A stretch of DNA of 64,000 nt, from positions 87,698 to 151,697 of the forward strand of contig NZ_CP080504.1 in NCBI RefSeq assembly GCF_020342435.1. Direction: 5' to 3'. Below are positions 41,289-52,400 of this stretch, in pieces. This DNA is from Candidatus Vallotiella sp. (ex Adelges kitamiensis). GTDB lineage: Bacteria > Pseudomonadota > Gammaproteobacteria > Burkholderiales > Burkholderiaceae. The notes beneath the pieces were generated by a model. That model was given only the letters and a program-made list of their open reading frames with translations. It was not told the origin of the DNA and did no database searches. Both the position numbers and the translations under genes were made by a program. Numbering within the stretch: the first letter of the stretch is position 1; every line of letters starts with the position of its first letter.

Positions 41289-44219
41289 ATGCAACCCATC
41301 GAGAACGCTATGTCCCATCAGCCTGATGCCGCAGCACGCTTGCCGTATAGCGGTAACACTGCATATGAGTCGCGAACATTAGCACCTCAGGCGGAGTTTA
41401 CCGACTATAAAGTTATTCTCCGAAACGGGAGCGTGATGTCGTTCGAGCCATCTAAGATTACGATAGCAATAAGCAAGGCTTTTCTTGCTGTCAATGGCAA
41501 CCATGGCGCCATGTCGGCACGCGTGCGCGAATTGATTGAGACGATAACGAATAGGCTTGTACATGCGCTTATTCGCAGCCGCCCGCATGGTGGCACGTTC
41601 CATATAGAAGATATTCAAGATCAGGTCGAACTCGCGCTGATGCGGGCTGGCGAACATAATGTTGCTCGTGCCTACGTACTATATCGTGAGAAACGCGCTG
41701 CGGAGCGCATGTATAAAGTGGAACATAGGCCGGTGCAGGGAGAGCTGAGTGTCAGCGACAACGGTATTATGCGTCCACTGGATCTTACTGTTTTATGCAG
41801 CGTAATCACAGCAGCCTGCGAAGGATTCAATGATATAGTTAGTGTAGAGTCAGTCCTTGCTGAAACAATCAAAAATCTCTATGACGGTGTCCCCTTATTA
41901 AGGGTCTACGACTCGGCAATCCTTGCCGCACGCACAATGATTGAGAGAGAGCCGGCTTACAGCCAAGTTACTGCAAGGCTGCTATTACACGTGATCCGTC
42001 GCGAGGTTCTTGGTGAAGAGGTACTGCAGTCCGAGATGGAGGGGCGGTATGCAAAATACTTCGAGCAGTTCTTGAGACGAGGTGTCGAGGCTGAGTTACT
42101 CGATGAAAAGTTGCTGCAATTCGATCTTAAAAAGCTAGCTGATGCACTAGATGCATCGCGCGATCTAAAATTCAGCTACCTCGGACTACAGACGCTATAT
42201 GACCGTTATTTCTTACATATAGACGGGGAGCGCATTGAAATGCCGCAGGCTTTCTTTATGCGGGTAGCCATGGGTCTCGCGCTTAATGAAAGCGACCGAG
42301 AAACGCAGGCAATTTCATTCTACAATGTACTATCGACATTTGATTTCATGAGCTCGACACCGACGCTATTTAATTCTGGTACGCGCCGCTCACAGATGTC
42401 ATCGTGTTACTTAACTACTGTCTCAGATGATTTAGATGGTATATATGAAGCTCTAAAAGAAAACGCACTATTATCTAAATTTGCTGGCGGGCTTGGAAAC
42501 GACTGGACCCGCGTGCGTGCACTTGGCTCCCATATCAAGGGCACTAACGGAAAGTCACAGGGCGTAGTTCCGTTTCTAAAGGTTGTTAACGATACGGCAG
42601 TTGCGGTTAATCAAGGCGGCAAGCGAAAAGGTGCAGTGTGTACATATCTTGAAACTTGGCATCTGGATATCGAGGAGTTTCTAGAACTTCGAAAGAATAC
42701 TGGAGACGATCGACGACGTACACACGATATGAACACCGCAAACTGGATCCCAGATCTTTTCATGAAGCGGGTGATCGAGGGAGGCGACTGGACATTGTTT
42801 TCGCCGTCAACCTGCTCAGATCTGCATGAGAAATTTGGTACTGAGTTTGAAGAAGCATATGTCAAGTACGAAGAGAAGGCAGAATGTGGCGAACTAAAGT
42901 TGTTCAAGAAGATTCCAGCTGTGCAACTGTGGCGCAAGATGCTCGGGATGCTATTCGAGACAGGTCACCCATGGATTACATTTAAAGATCCATGCAATAT
43001 ATGCTCGCCGCAGCAGCACGTGGGTATCGTGCATTCCTCGAACCTCTGTACTGAAGTCACATTAAACACCAGCGATAATGAGATCGCGGTTTGCAATCTA
43101 GGTTCAGTTAATCTTGTGGCACATATGAAGCAGGGATTAGATGGAAGCTATGTATTAGACCACGATAAGCTTAAGCACACGATAAGCATCGCAATGCGAA
43201 TGCTCGATAATGTCATCGATATCAACTACTACGCAGTTTCTAAAGCACGCAACTCAAACTTGAGGCATCGGCCGGTCGGTATGGGTATTATGGGATTTCA
43301 GGACTGTTTGTACCTGCTACGTACGCCGTATGCGTCGCAGCAAGCGATAGAGTTTGCTGATCGCTCTATGGAGGCTGTCTGCTATTACTCATATTCAGCA
43401 TCTGTCGAACTAGCAAGCGAGCGTGGTTGCTATTCGTCTTACCATGGTTCATTATGGGATCGTGGAATCCTTCCACAGGATACGCTAAAACTACTTGCCG
43501 ACTCGAGGGGTGGTTATGTTGAAGTCGACTCATCCGAGTCGATGGACTGGGCTGCGTTGCGTGAGCGCATTACTATGCACGGTATACGCAACTCGAACTG
43601 CATTGCAATAGCACCGACCGCAACCATTTCAAATATTGTTGGTGTGTCCGCATGTATAGAGCCGACATTTCAAAATCTATATGTGAAATCGAACTTATCT
43701 GGCGAATTCACGGTCGTCAACGGATACTTAGTGAGAGACTTAAAAGCGTGCGGACTTTGGGACGAAGTAATGGTAGCCGATTTGAAGTATTTTGATGGAT
43801 CGCTAGCGCGCATTGATCGTATTCCCGTTGATTTGCGTGAGACATATGCAACCGCGTTTGAAGTAGATCCGAAATGGCTCGTGGAAGCTGCAGCGCGCAG
43901 ACAGAAATGGATCGATCAAGCGCAATCGTTGAATATCTACATGGCTAGTGCTTCGGGTAAGAAGCTAGAAGAAATATATAAGCTTGCCTGGCTGCGCGGA
44001 CTAAAAACAACGTACTACTTACGCACGCTCGCTGCGACTCATGTTGAGAAATCCACGGTTACGCGCGGTACACTTAATGCGGTGCAATCTAACATGACTG
44101 CATGCTACGACGATATTCGTACCCGTATCGATGCGAAATCACACGATGAAATCGCAGAACCAGTTTGCATGCTGAGTCCTAGTGATACAGGGTTTGATGA
44201 GTGCGAGGCTTGCCAGTAA
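41289..44219 (+). CDS. nrdA: Ribonucleoside-diphosphate reductase large subunit NrdA
   Basis: Class Ia reductase alpha subunit making dNDPs for DNA synthesis. 976 residues; AGGAGG at 41275-41280 sets the ATG. An N-terminal ATP-cone (about residues 45-140: ILRNGSVMSFEPSKI) allows allosteric control. Active-site Cys blocks are seen in MSSCYLTT and SSNLCTE, with the radical-path tyrosines near TTYYLRTLAATHVEKS, and the C-terminal redox pair CEACQ. A glycine-rich linker found in Burkholderia before CEACQ is replaced by a short stretch. Confidence 0.97.
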   Translation: MQPIENAMSHQPDAAARLPYSGNTAYESRTLAPQAEFTDYKVILRNGSVMSFEPSKITIAISKAFLAVNGNHGAMSARVRELIETITNRLVHALIRSRPHGGTFHIEDIQDQVELALMRAGEHNVARAYVLYREKRAAERMYKVEHRPVQGELSVSDNGIMRPLDLTVLCSVITAACEGFNDIVSVESVLAETIKNLYDGVPLLRVYDSAILAARTMIEREPAYSQVTARLLLHVIRREVLGEEVLQSEMEGRYAKYFEQFLRRGVEAELLDEKLLQFDLKKLADALDASRDLKFSYLGLQTLYDRYFLHIDGERIEMPQAFFMRVAMGLALNESDRETQAISFYNVLSTFDFMSSTPTLFNSGTRRSQMSSCYLTTVSDDLDGIYEALKENALLSKFAGGLGNDWTRVRALGSHIKGTNGKSQGVVPFLKVVNDTAVAVNQGGKRKGAVCTYLETWHLDIEEFLELRKNTGDDRRRTHDMNTANWIPDLFMKRVIEGGDWTLFSPSTCSDLHEKFGTEFEEAYVKYEEKAECGELKLFKKIPAVQLWRKMLGMLFETGHPWITFKDPCNICSPQQHVGIVHSSNLCTEVTLNTSDNEIAVCNLGSVNLVAHMKQGLDGSYVLDHDKLKHTISIAMRMLDNVIDINYYAVSKARNSNLRHRPVGMGIMGFQDCLYLLRTPYASQQAIEFADRSMEAVCYYSYSASVELASERGCYSSYHGSLWDRGILPQDTLKLLADSRGGYVEVDSSESMDWAALRERITMHGIRNSNCIAIAPTATISNIVGVSACIEPTFQNLYVKSNLSGEFTVVNGYLVRDLKACGLWDEVMVADLKYFDGSLARIDRIPVDLRETYATAFEVDPKWLVEAAARRQKWIDQAQSLNIYMASASGKKLEEIYKLAWLRGLKTTYYLRTLAATHVEKSTVTRGTLNAVQSNMTACYDDIRTRIDAKSHDEIAEPVCMLSPSDTGFDECEACQ

Positions 44220-44544
44220 GACATTAGTTTGTGAGTATGCGTGAGCATATTATGCATACTCACATAGAGTATGATAATGCACGTAAAGAACGTGTTAAAC
44301 GCTGTTCTACGTATGTATATAGCCTCATAATATCCGATACGTGAAAGTTACGCATATAGAAAGTAGGCGAGCATTGGAATGCGAAAGGTGTACTTTTATA
44401 GATTAAGAGAAGAAACAATATGAAGGCCTTAAAGATTAAGTATTGTATGAAGGTCTTAATACAAGGTTAGGAGCGTTTTTATCAGTGCACTTTTATCTCT
44501 AGTGCAAAGTCGGTACAATCCGATCTAAATTAATAGTGAAACTT
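44220..44544 (+). other. nrdA-nrdB spacer with a 10-bp hairpin
   Basis: GTGAGTATGC (44231-44240) and GCATACTCAC (44254-44263) form a perfect 10-bp stem just after nrdA, without a T run. An imperfect direct repeat, TATGAAGGCCTTAA / TATGAAGGTCTTAA, follows near 44419-44459. The hairpin may terminate or process the transcript; nrdB has no NrdR box of its own here. Confidence 0.55.
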
Positions 44545-45780
44545 ATGCCCAACTGGAACAATCAGATTGCTTCGGAAATTCCCACGAGTGTGACGCAATC
44601 TTCTGCACGAAAAACAATAACCGCTAGAACTATAGTACAGTCCACTGGGTACAAAGAGAAAGCTGCTAGTACGTCCTCTCTGATAACGCCAGATATTTTG
44701 GGAGGTAATATCGCTATCACTCCGGCCCAGAATCTGGACATATCATCTCCAGAGCCTAATGAAGCTCGTATAAATGTAACTGACAAGCGGATTATTAATG
44801 GCAAGACGGATGTAAATCAACTCGTTCCGTTCAAGTATAAATGGGCGTGGGAGAAGTATCTTGCTAGCTGCGCAAACCACTGGATGCCACAGGAAATCGA
44901 TATGTCCCGAGATATTGCGCTCTGGAAGGATTCAAGCGGGTTAACTAACGATGAGCGCCGTATCGTTAAACGTAACTTAGGTTTTTTCGTCACGGCCGAT
45001 TCACTTGCGGCTAACAATATAGTGCTTGGAACGTATCGTCATATTACTGCTCCTGAATGCCGACAGTTCCTGCTGCGACAGGCGTTTGAGGAGGCCATTC
45101 ACACGCATGCATACCAATATATCGTTGAATCGCTTGGATTAGATGAAGGCGAGATCTTTAATGCGTACCGTGAGGTGCCGTCGATCCGTGCGAAGGACGA
45201 ATTTCTGATTCCGTTTATCTATACGCTAACTGACCCATCGTTTAAGACTGGCACGCTTGTAGCAGATCAGCAGCTGCTAGAGTCATTAATCGTCTTCGCA
45301 TGCCTAATGGAGGGGTTATTCTTCTATGTTGGGTTCACGCAAATATTAGGGTTGGGTAGACAGAATAAGATGACTGGTGCTGCCGAGCAGTACCAGTACA
45401 TCCTACGCGATGAGTCGATGCACTGTAATTTTGGGATCGATCTAATTAATCAAATCAAGCTTGAAAATCCAAGTTTGTGGACTCAGACATTCTGCGAAAA
45501 GATTCGTGGATTATTCAAGAACGCAGTTAAACTTGAGTGCCAGTACGCAGAAGACACAATGCCGAATGGCGTGCTAGGATTAAACTCAGGGATGTCTAAA
45601 AGTTATCTTCGCTTTATCTGCAATCGGCGCTGTCAGCAGATCGGATTAGAACCATTGTTCCCGAGTGAGGAAAATCCGTTCCCTTGGATGAGTGAGATGA
45701 TTGACCTGAAGAAAGAGCGCAACTTTTTTGAGACACGAGTGTTTGAGTATCAAACCGGAGGTGCTTTAAGTTGGGAATAA
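44545..45780 (+). CDS. nrdB: Ribonucleoside-diphosphate reductase small subunit NrdB
   Basis: Di-iron radical-generating subunit. 411 residues from ATG 44545 (MPNWNNQ), which aligns with the Burkholderia start; GTG 44536 is an alternative. A poorly conserved N-terminal extension of about 90 residues precedes the core, which starts [19 protein letters not shown]. Metal ligands are in [10 protein letters not shown] and [13 protein letters not shown]. The C-terminus [12 protein letters not shown] docks on NrdA. Confidence 0.97.
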   Translation: MPNWNNQIASEIPTSVTQSSARKTITARTIVQSTGYKEKAASTSSLITPDILGGNIAITPAQNLDISSPEPNEARINVTDKRIINGKTDVNQLVPFKYKWAWEKYLASCANHWMPQEIDMSRDIALWKDSSGLTNDERRIVKRNLGFFVTADSLAANNIVLGTYRHITAPECRQFLLRQAFEEAIHTHAYQYIVESLGLDEGEIFNAYREVPSIRAKDEFLIPFIYTLTDPSFKTGTLVADQQLLESLIVFACLMEGLFFYVGFTQILGLGRQNKMTGAAEQYQYILRDESMHCNFGIDLINQIKLENPSLWTQTFCEKIRGLFKNAVKLECQYAEDTMPNGVLGLNSGMSKSYLRFICNRRCQQIGLEPLFPSEENPFPWMSEMIDLKKERNFFETRVFEYQTGGALSWE

Positions 45781-46464
45781 TGTGTATTAGTATTTAGGAT
45801 TAATAGGCTAAAGCAGTCAGCGCTCGATTACAAGAATAACACCCTATTACGGGAAATTATATTCCCAATAAATAGTAAATATTACCATATAAACTTTTCG
45901 GTAAAATAGGAAAATAATCCAAAATTTTGCTCCAAGAGTAGCGCACAAGATCGCTTGTATATCACTATTAGTGACGTGTCTTGTTTTAACATACAGGAGC
46001 TGCTGCTATATTAATCTTTATCACTTTTTGGCGTATACTCTATGTGAGATACAGTAAATACGATAAAATAATCCTCCCTACAGCTGCTATGTTTAAAGCA
46101 TTGGCTAGATAATGCGGTGATAAAGATTCTAGTAGCGCTTATCTGAAGATAAAACAGAGGGTGGATAATATCCACCTCAAAAAAATAATGGTTGAAAAAG
46201 TTTAGACTCGGAAAGTTAATATGAAGTAGACCGTTCTAATAGAAAATGCCGATAAAGAAGTTTTGCTCTGTAGGAGTGATATTAGTTGTTTCAGATAACT
46301 AACGGTGAAGGCCTCATTGAATCCGACTGCGGCTTAGCTTCTCCTGACTGGAACTATTTAGAATATACCATCCAAAACAGACAAAATTTGTTACAGCACG
46401 CTAGCGCGCCCCCGGGTATATTTATCTAATGTATTACGAGTATAATCCAGCCTAAGGATAGTGA
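45781..46464. other. Spacer, nothing recognised
   Basis: About 680 bases after nrdB. A hairpin GTGGA-taata-TCCAC with an adjacent GAG/CTC extension lies at 46157-46178. No gene could be read on either strand. Confidence 0.55.
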
Positions 46465-46737
46465 TTAGGTTGTACCTGATTGGTGATTACGTATATGATC
46501 AAGGGCAGGCTGCAGTTTTCGAGCTGTGTCGTAATTTACAAGACTTTCTACTAGACCTACAATGCCAATAATGATGCAGCTTGGAATGCGAAGGCACAGT
46601 AGCTCCAATCGAAGCTTGCTCGCTGTAGTGTTATAGCAGTCAATAAAGAATCTAAAATTTGATAACGCACTACGGTATGCTTCCGGCAGTTTATATGTTT
46701 GAAGTCTACTCAGCTTTGACTTTGATGCATAAATAAA
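46465..46737 (-). other. 90-codon stop-free frame without start, unidentified
   Basis: On the minus strand, downstream of the kinase gene, a frame stays open from after TAA at 46738-46740 to TAA at 46465-46467. It lacks ATG and GTG; the only TTG is late. The translation has a basic N-terminal half (SKLRLELLCLRI), a short hydrophobic segment IIIGIVGLVESLV and a terminal ARKLQPALDHIRNHQ. I do not recognise it. It may be the readable tail of a pseudogene or chance. Confidence 0.3.
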
Positions 46738-46808
46738 TTATAAGAGAAGAGCTAAAAAAAGTTTTAGAATAAAACATCAGGCTATTCTATCAATAGTTTT
46801 CATATTCC

Positions 46809-47747
46809 TTAGGCTATGCGATAGTCGAATGCAGCCTCGAAACGGTCTATAATTTCCGTTCGATTTAATGTGTAGGTCTGTGGTCCCTGATATGCAATCT
46901 TGATTGAACCCATCAGGCTCGCTAAGCGTCCTGTAGTAGACCAATCTAGACCTTTCTCAATACCATAGAGAAGGCCACTTCGAAAAGCGTCACCACAACC
47001 AGTGGGCTCAACAATCCGCTCTGCAGGTACAACTGGAATAGTTTCGACACTATCGCAGTGATAAATTACCGCTCCCTGCGCACCGCGTGTGATAATCATT
47101 GCGTCAACGCGTTGGGCTATGTCAGTTATAGACCAACCCGTCTTTTTACTTAAAAGTTTTGCTTCAAAAGCATTAACTGAAACATAGGTCGCAAGTTCAA
47201 TTATTTGGCATAACTGCGCACAATCTAGGATTGGTAACCCTTGGCTCGGATCAAACATAAACGGAATATTTGCTTGTGCGAATTGCTTCGCATGCTCGTA
47301 CATACCTTGTGCACTATCGGGCGCGACAATACCAAGAGTGACATTTTGAGCGTCGCTAATATGATTGAGGTGACTCAATAGCATAGCTCCGGGATGAAAT
47401 ACGGTGATTTGATTGTTTTCTTGGTCAGTTGTTATCATGGCCTGTGCTGTGTGTGTATCAGGTAGAACGCGCACGCACTCACGGCGTATACTCAGCGAGT
47501 CGAGTCGATCTAGATAGTTCTGAGCGTCGATTGCGCCAACCGTTGCCATGATTAAAGGATCGCTACCCAGTAACTTTAGGCCGTATGCGATATTTCCAGC
47601 GCATCCGCCAAATTCACGGTGCATAGAGGGAACGAGAAAGCTGACATTAAGAATGTGGATTTGGTCTGGCAAAATATGCTCGCGAAAGTGTCCCTCGAAC
47701 GTCATGATATTGTCGTACGCAAGCGAACCACAAATTAGCGTAGCCAC
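46809..47747 (-). CDS. PfkB-family (ribokinase/adenosine kinase-like) sugar kinase
   Basis: 312 residues. Ribokinase-fold features: N-terminal GGCAGNIAYGLKLLG substrate/lid region (about 47-61), GAQGAVIYH and the anion-hole signature PTGCGDAFRSGLLYG near residue 245 with catalytic Asp. In Burkholderia the orthologue at this locus is annotated as adenosine or carbohydrate kinase; the substrate cannot be fixed from sequence. Adenosine salvage is a reasonable guess for a host-dependent cell. Confidence 0.88.
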   Translation of the reverse strand: MATLICGSLAYDNIMTFEGHFREHILPDQIHILNVSFLVPSMHREFGGCAGNIAYGLKLLGSDPLIMATVGAIDAQNYLDRLDSLSIRRECVRVLPDTHTAQAMITTDQENNQITVFHPGAMLLSHLNHISDAQNVTLGIVAPDSAQGMYEHAKQFAQANIPFMFDPSQGLPILDCAQLCQIIELATYVSVNAFEAKLLSKKTGWSITDIAQRVDAMIITRGAQGAVIYHCDSVETIPVVPAERIVEPTGCGDAFRSGLLYGIEKGLDWSTTGRLASLMGSIKIAYQGPQTYTLNRTEIIDRFEAAFDYRIA

Positions 47748-48609
47748 AGTGGGGATTCCTTATGATAGATTCCAGTGTCGGATCGCCGACATACAGATGC
47801 ATACTACCCTCCAAACACGAACGCTTGTTGTTGCATGGCCTCGATTTGAGGCGATATGAAAGTTTATTTCATATGCGGTAAGCGTCGCGTTGTAATCTGG
47901 CCCACCATTTCTGGGGTCGCTTATTATCGCCCTCATTAAGCATAATAATGGCGTACATATCCAGCCGCTCCAGGGAAGTTCCTTGCACACCGCGTTGTCT
48001 AGTGAATTTATAGGCTACGGTACGGAATAGTGGGAATCGTCGTTGCGAACAGGAAATGAGTCTTAATCGTTTTGTTGATCATGTACCTCATAGCGATATC
48101 ACCGCTAGCCACCCAAGAATGCTTGGGATAGGCAGATACATCTCAAATAGTGCTATGGGTTGGTTTACTGTAGAAAGTTTGTTCTATCGCATAACAATGC
48201 TTTTGTAAGCAAGCAGTTTTTTGCTATTGCTGTCAAGTCATCTGCGCGATGAACAACGATTAAGATGAGTGAGGAAAGCTATAAGGAGTACCCGGGAGGT
48301 TGTTATCGATAGGATCCGTTCTTAGTGAACGCGCTCTCAACCTCTCAGAAGTTAGGCTACATGCTACTTGCATACCACCTCTAGTCGGTAACTAGAGCCT
48401 AACTCTCTGGAAAAAAACTATCTAAACATGGCTACGATATACTAAGCGCTAGTGTGATTGATTGAATAAATGTGACTGGGTCTAAACCAGAAAATAGTAC
48501 CGGAGCAAAGTAGGAAAGACCGGTGGTTAGCGCTAGGTTAACAGATTACTTCTAAACTGGCAAACTACATACACCGGTTAATCTATAAGAATGCTAGCCA
48601 TAATTTTAA
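47748..48609 (-). other. Spacer with a 70-codon stop-free relic
   Basis: Relatives carry a zinc-ribbon protein gene (DUF3426) between prmA and the kinase; I cannot read its Cys motif here. On the minus strand 47869-48078 stays open for about 70 codons between two TGA codons. Its end reads coherently (SLERLDMYAIIML, then KRPQKWWARLQRDAYR) but I cannot identify it. Confidence 0.35.
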
Positions 48610-49503
48610 TTAATTTAGGCGCTGCCCGGCTAAGCAAACCCACCCGTCACGCTCGCGCCAAACGGTAAGCTCTATGTAGCCTGAATAGGCTGCTATGACT
48701 TTATTTGCTTGGTGTGTTAGCACCCCAGAAAGTGCAAGTCTTTTCCCTGGCTTTACCCTGAAGGTAAGCATTGGAGCCATTAGCTGAAGCGGATTAGACA
48801 ATATATTAGCGATAACTATATCAAACTTATTTTCGGGGCACTCTTTAGGAAACCCATACATAACTTCGACGTGGTTGCGCTTACTATTGTACTGCGCTAT
48901 CTCAATTGCCCTCCGGTCTATGTCGATGCCAACGACCGGAGAAGCACCGAACTTGCATGCGAGTATTGCCAAGATGCCAGAGCCACATCCATAGTCAAGC
49001 ACGGAATCGCCGGCTCGTACATACTGCTCGATCCATTCCATGCATAAGCATGTAGTTGGATGGCTGCCAGTGCCAAAAGCAAACTCTGGATTAATTTCTA
49101 ATATTATAGCGTCTTGCTCCGGCGCATCGTGCCATGATGGAATAACCCAGATTTTCTGTCCAATATGGATTGGATTGAACTGAGATTGCATAAGCCGAAC
49201 CCAATCCTGATCGTGAACGTCACGGGTAGTAAAGACTGGCAGAGTAGATAGGCCGATCTTATTCGCGGCAGCCGCTAGTAAAATAGTAGGATCCTGTTTC
49301 AAGCTAAGCATCGCAATCACTCTTGATCGCATCCACGCAGTTTGATTTATAAATTCAGGCTCATCAAATAATGCTTCTTCGTGCCTCGCCTCTGTGTTAG
49401 CATTCTCGATACAGACTGATAAAACACCGAGCTCAAGTAATGCGTCTGATAAAAGCTCAGCGCTATGGCGATCAACCTCCATGATAACTTCGCGATAGCT
49501 CAT
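48610..49503 (-). CDS. prmA: Ribosomal protein L11 methyltransferase
   Basis: SAM-dependent trimethylation of L11. 297 residues: N-terminal substrate-binding domain ([22 protein letters not shown]), linker, and Rossmann methyltransferase with [13 protein letters not shown] and [11 protein letters not shown]. The FGTGSHPTT loop is intact. Eleven bases downstream of accC. Confidence 0.96.
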   Translation of the reverse strand: MSYREVIMEVDRHSAELLSDALLELGVLSVCIENANTEARHEEALFDEPEFINQTAWMRSRVIAMLSLKQDPTILLAAAANKIGLSTLPVFTTRDVHDQDWVRLMQSQFNPIHIGQKIWVIPSWHDAPEQDAIILEINPEFAFGTGSHPTTCLCMEWIEQYVRAGDSVLDYGCGSGILAILACKFGASPVVGIDIDRRAIEIAQYNSKRNHVEVMYGFPKECPENKFDIVIANILSNPLQLMAPMLTFRVKPGKRLALSGVLTHQANKVIAAYSGYIELTVWRERDGWVCLAGQRLN

Positions 49504-49514
49504 ATCTATTACCC

Positions 49515-50876
49515 TTATTTAGGATCGGCCTGATGCCTAGCAGCTAATTTAGCTTCTAGGTAATGTATACCAGTACCCCCCTGGATAAACTTAGCATCTA
49601 AAATCAACTCCCTATGCAACGGAATATTCGTCTGAATACCCTCGACGACTACTTCAGATAACGCAATACGCATCCGGTTGATCGCCTGTTCTCGAGTTGA
49701 GCCGTACGCAATAATTTTTCCGATCATAGAATCATAGTTAGGCGGCACACAATAGCCATGATATGCATGTGAGTCGACCCGAATGCCCGGGCCACCAGGC
49801 ACGTGCCATGATGTGATTCGTCCCGGCGATGGCGTAAACTTAAATGGATCTTCCGCGTTGATCCGACATTCAATCGCATGACCTCGAAATACAATGTCGC
49901 GTGGGCGTATCGATAGTTTCTCACCTGCCGCGATACGGATTTGCTCCTGAATAATATCTACTCCTGTGATTAGCTCAGTTACTGGATGCTCAACCTGGAT
50001 TCGAGTATTCATTTCAATAAAGTGAAATTCTTCATTTTCATATAAAAACTCGAACGTGCCCGCACCTAGATAACCCATTTTTTTACACGCTTCGATGCAG
50101 CGATCGCTAATCCGGTCGATTAATCTGCGCGCAATGTGAGGCGCCGGAGCCTCTTCGATTACTTTTTGATGGCGGCGCTGCATCGAGCAGTCTCGCTCCC
50201 CAAGCCATACTGCGCTTTTAAACGAGTCAGCCAGCACCTGGATCTCGATATGTCGAGGATTTTCCAGAAATTTTTCCATATAGACTTGAGGATTACCGAA
50301 AGCGCGCGCTGCTTCTTCGCGTGTCATATTGACCGCATTGATAAGTGCTGCTTCCGTATGCACAACTCTCATACCGCGCCCGCCGCCACCCCCGGCTGCT
50401 TTGATAATAACCGGATAACCAATCGTGCGAGCGATCTTAACAATTTCTTTCGGGTCGTCTGGTAAAGCGCCATCTGAACCCGGGACACATGGCACGCCTG
50501 CTTTAATCATCGTTTGTTTAGCACTAACCTTATCGCCCATTAGCCGAATAGTCTCCGGTCTCGGACCAATAAATGTAAATCCAGATTGCTCGACCCGCTC
50601 CGCAAAGTCAGCATTCTCGGATAGAAAACCATAGCCCGGATGAATTGCTTCAGCATCGGTTACTTCTGCTGCACTAATAAGCGCTGGCATATTAAGATAG
50701 CTTAAATTCGATGGTGCTGGCCCGATGCAGACTGCTTCGTCAGCAAGGCGTACGTATTTTGCTTCTTTATCAGCCTCTGAATAAATAACAACTGTTTTAA
50801 CACTAAGTTCGCGGCATGCGCGTTGAATGCGTAATGCAATCTCGCCACGATTAGCAATGAGTATTTTTTCAAACAT
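49515..50876 (-). CDS. accC: Acetyl-CoA carboxylase, biotin carboxylase subunit
   Basis: ATP-dependent carboxylation of biotin on AccB, first half of malonyl-CoA synthesis. 453 residues starting [20 protein letters not shown]-grasp glycine loop [12 protein letters not shown], active-site [14 protein letters not shown], and the C-terminal cap domain are present. Operon accB-accC-prmA with 15-nt and 11-nt gaps. Confidence 0.98.
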   Translation of the reverse strand: MFEKILIANRGEIALRIQRACRELSVKTVVIYSEADKEAKYVRLADEAVCIGPAPSNLSYLNMPALISAAEVTDAEAIHPGYGFLSENADFAERVEQSGFTFIGPRPETIRLMGDKVSAKQTMIKAGVPCVPGSDGALPDDPKEIVKIARTIGYPVIIKAAGGGGGRGMRVVHTEAALINAVNMTREEAARAFGNPQVYMEKFLENPRHIEIQVLADSFKSAVWLGERDCSMQRRHQKVIEEAPAPHIARRLIDRISDRCIEACKKMGYLGAGTFEFLYENEEFHFIEMNTRIQVEHPVTELITGVDIIQEQIRIAAGEKLSIRPRDIVFRGHAIECRINAEDPFKFTPSPGRITSWHVPGGPGIRVDSHAYHGYCVPPNYDSMIGKIIAYGSTREQAINRMRIALSEVVVEGIQTNIPLHRELILDAKFIQGGTGIHYLEAKLAARHQADPK

Positions 50877-50891
50877 TATCAGAGCGATTTA

Positions 50892-51359
50892 TTAGTCAAT
50901 TATAAACAGCGGTTGGCCATATTCGACAGCCTGGCCGTTTTCAACAAGGATTTCCTTGACTATGCCTATCTTGTCAGATTCGATCTCATTAAGTAGCTTC
51001 ATAGCTTCAATAATGCAGACTATTTGGCCCTCTTTAACTGAGTCACCTACTTGTACGAACGAATCGCTACCTGGAGACGGTGCACGGTAAAACGTGCCAA
51101 CCATCGGTGATGTAACTAGATGACCCTGTGGAAAAGTAATAGTAGTTGAGTGTATATCAGATTTAACCGACGCAGCACTAGCTGGAATGCTGGAAGTCCC
51201 GATGACCTGTGTCGCAGAAGCGTATTGCGCCTGGGGCAGATAGATGGGTGCTGTGTTTTTAACAATCCGGACTCTGCTTTCGCCCTCGGTAACCTCGAGT
51301 TCCGAGATACCAGACTCAGATACCAGGTCGATCAAAGTTTTCAGTTTACGTAGATCCAT
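50892..51359 (-). CDS. accB: Biotin carboxyl carrier protein of acetyl-CoA carboxylase
   Basis: 155 residues from ATG at 51359 ([18 protein letters not shown]), the family start; a TTG four codons earlier also opens the frame. A Pro/Ala-poor linker replaces the long Burkholderia one. The C-terminal biotinyl domain has [16 protein letters not shown] and the biotinylated lysine in [10 protein letters not shown]. Confidence 0.97.
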   Translation of the reverse strand: MDLRKLKTLIDLVSESGISELEVTEGESRVRIVKNTAPIYLPQAQYASATQVIGTSSIPASAASVKSDIHSTTITFPQGHLVTSPMVGTFYRAPSPGSDSFVQVGDSVKEGQIVCIIEAMKLLNEIESDKIGIVKEILVENGQAVEYGQPLFIID

Positions 51360-51499
51360 TAGGGTCCCCAAATTTATATGGCGTTCGGACTATGCGCAAA
51401 TAGCAAAAATGTTGTTTTTTGAGAAAAAGATGTCAATACGAGCAATCTAGATGCTCTAGCGTGAAGTCTAGCGTGTAAAAATCTTTATTAGCTAATTTC

Positions 51500-51820
51500 A
51501 AGGCTCACACTTTCCGATCTAATAAGTCTGAGACATACAACGCATAACGGAAAACTTCGCATTAATATACGTTTAAGAAGTGGTATTTTAGTTTTGCCGA
51601 GCGCGGCGTGGATCGTAATACTAGTGTGCTTAATAAAGGCTGCAGGGTTGATTAGTATAAAGCTACTCTTTTATCACTCGCCTAGTAGTGTCCTATAATA
51701 ATTACGATTTCGTAATCGATCCAGAGGCAATTAAGAGCTGCCCCTGTAGGGTTATTTCTACACTAGTCCTATCTCAATCTGAGCGGATGTCGTACTACAA
51801 CAATACAAGTGTGGCTCACG
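51500..51820 (-). pseudogene. aroQ: Decayed aroQ (type II 3-dehydroquinase)
   Basis: Directly upstream of accB, as in Burkholderia. The clearest piece on the minus strand is LINPAAFIKHTSITIHAALG near 51594-51653 (family INPAAYTHTSVALRDAL), continuing KIPLL. Weaker upstream pieces match the substrate loop (VVVRHP for VLHGPNLN), QLLIASG and IGHY-stop. The catalytic His of HLSN is gone. Stops and frameshifts throughout. Ends approximate. Confidence 0.82.
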
Positions 51821-51839
51821 CATGCTGAGAAATTCAGAT

Positions 51840-52400
51840 TAGGGTGTTCGCGAAGCAGATACAAAGACTTATAAGAGTTTGTTTTCTATGGAATTGCGAA
51901 CACTTTATTGCTGATATAAAAAGTGGCAGACTTTTGGCCTGCTCACTCTTAAAAACCGATTTTTTAAAACATAGCGGATAAAATTCGGATAATCAGGCAA
52001 TAAGTTGACCGTTATAGCGGATCTTTGCAAGATACTAATAAATTTTGGTTAACGCGTGCTATTAATAATTAGCACATAGCGTCTGAGCTTGGCATGCTGC
52101 ACGCTCACCCGATTCTAAGTAGCTTACATTCTCATCTTATCTTTTTTTATAATGCACAGTAATCTACTGTTCCAGTTTTTGAATTGATAAACTTAGCCCT
52201 GCTCGCGCTGAAACTGACTACATAGATCGGATAGTGGACTATCTATTTTAACGATAATTGTAATATGATTTAATTTACTCGATTCTAATGCCGTTGAGCG
52301 CTGTTTCTATCTGTGTAATTGTTTTCATCTGGATAGTAATGGCATTCCTTTCTAGGATAGATGATAAACACGACACGCTGAGAAGTTCACCAAGGTAACC
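51840..52400 (-). pseudogene. Decayed tlpA-like thioredoxin gene
   Basis: Relatives have a TlpA-type periplasmic thiol-disulfide protein upstream of aroQ. The C-terminal part is readable on the minus strand: a KIY-stop-YLAKIRY piece (family NI-x-xF-x-AKY) and EQAKSLPLFISAI near 51905-51955 (family NQAGGLPFTVLI, including the cis-Pro). The WCGPC active site could not be found. Ends approximate. Confidence 0.55.

Noticed and set aside
46157-46178. Hairpin followed by A8 as kinase terminator
   Set aside because: The A run is on the wrong side for a minus-strand terminator and the site is over 600 bases from the kinase stop.
47760-47990. 76-codon minus-strand frame beginning MCKELPWSGWIC
   Set aside because: A different minus-strand frame over the same bases gives a more coherent protein tail, so this one is probably a shadow.
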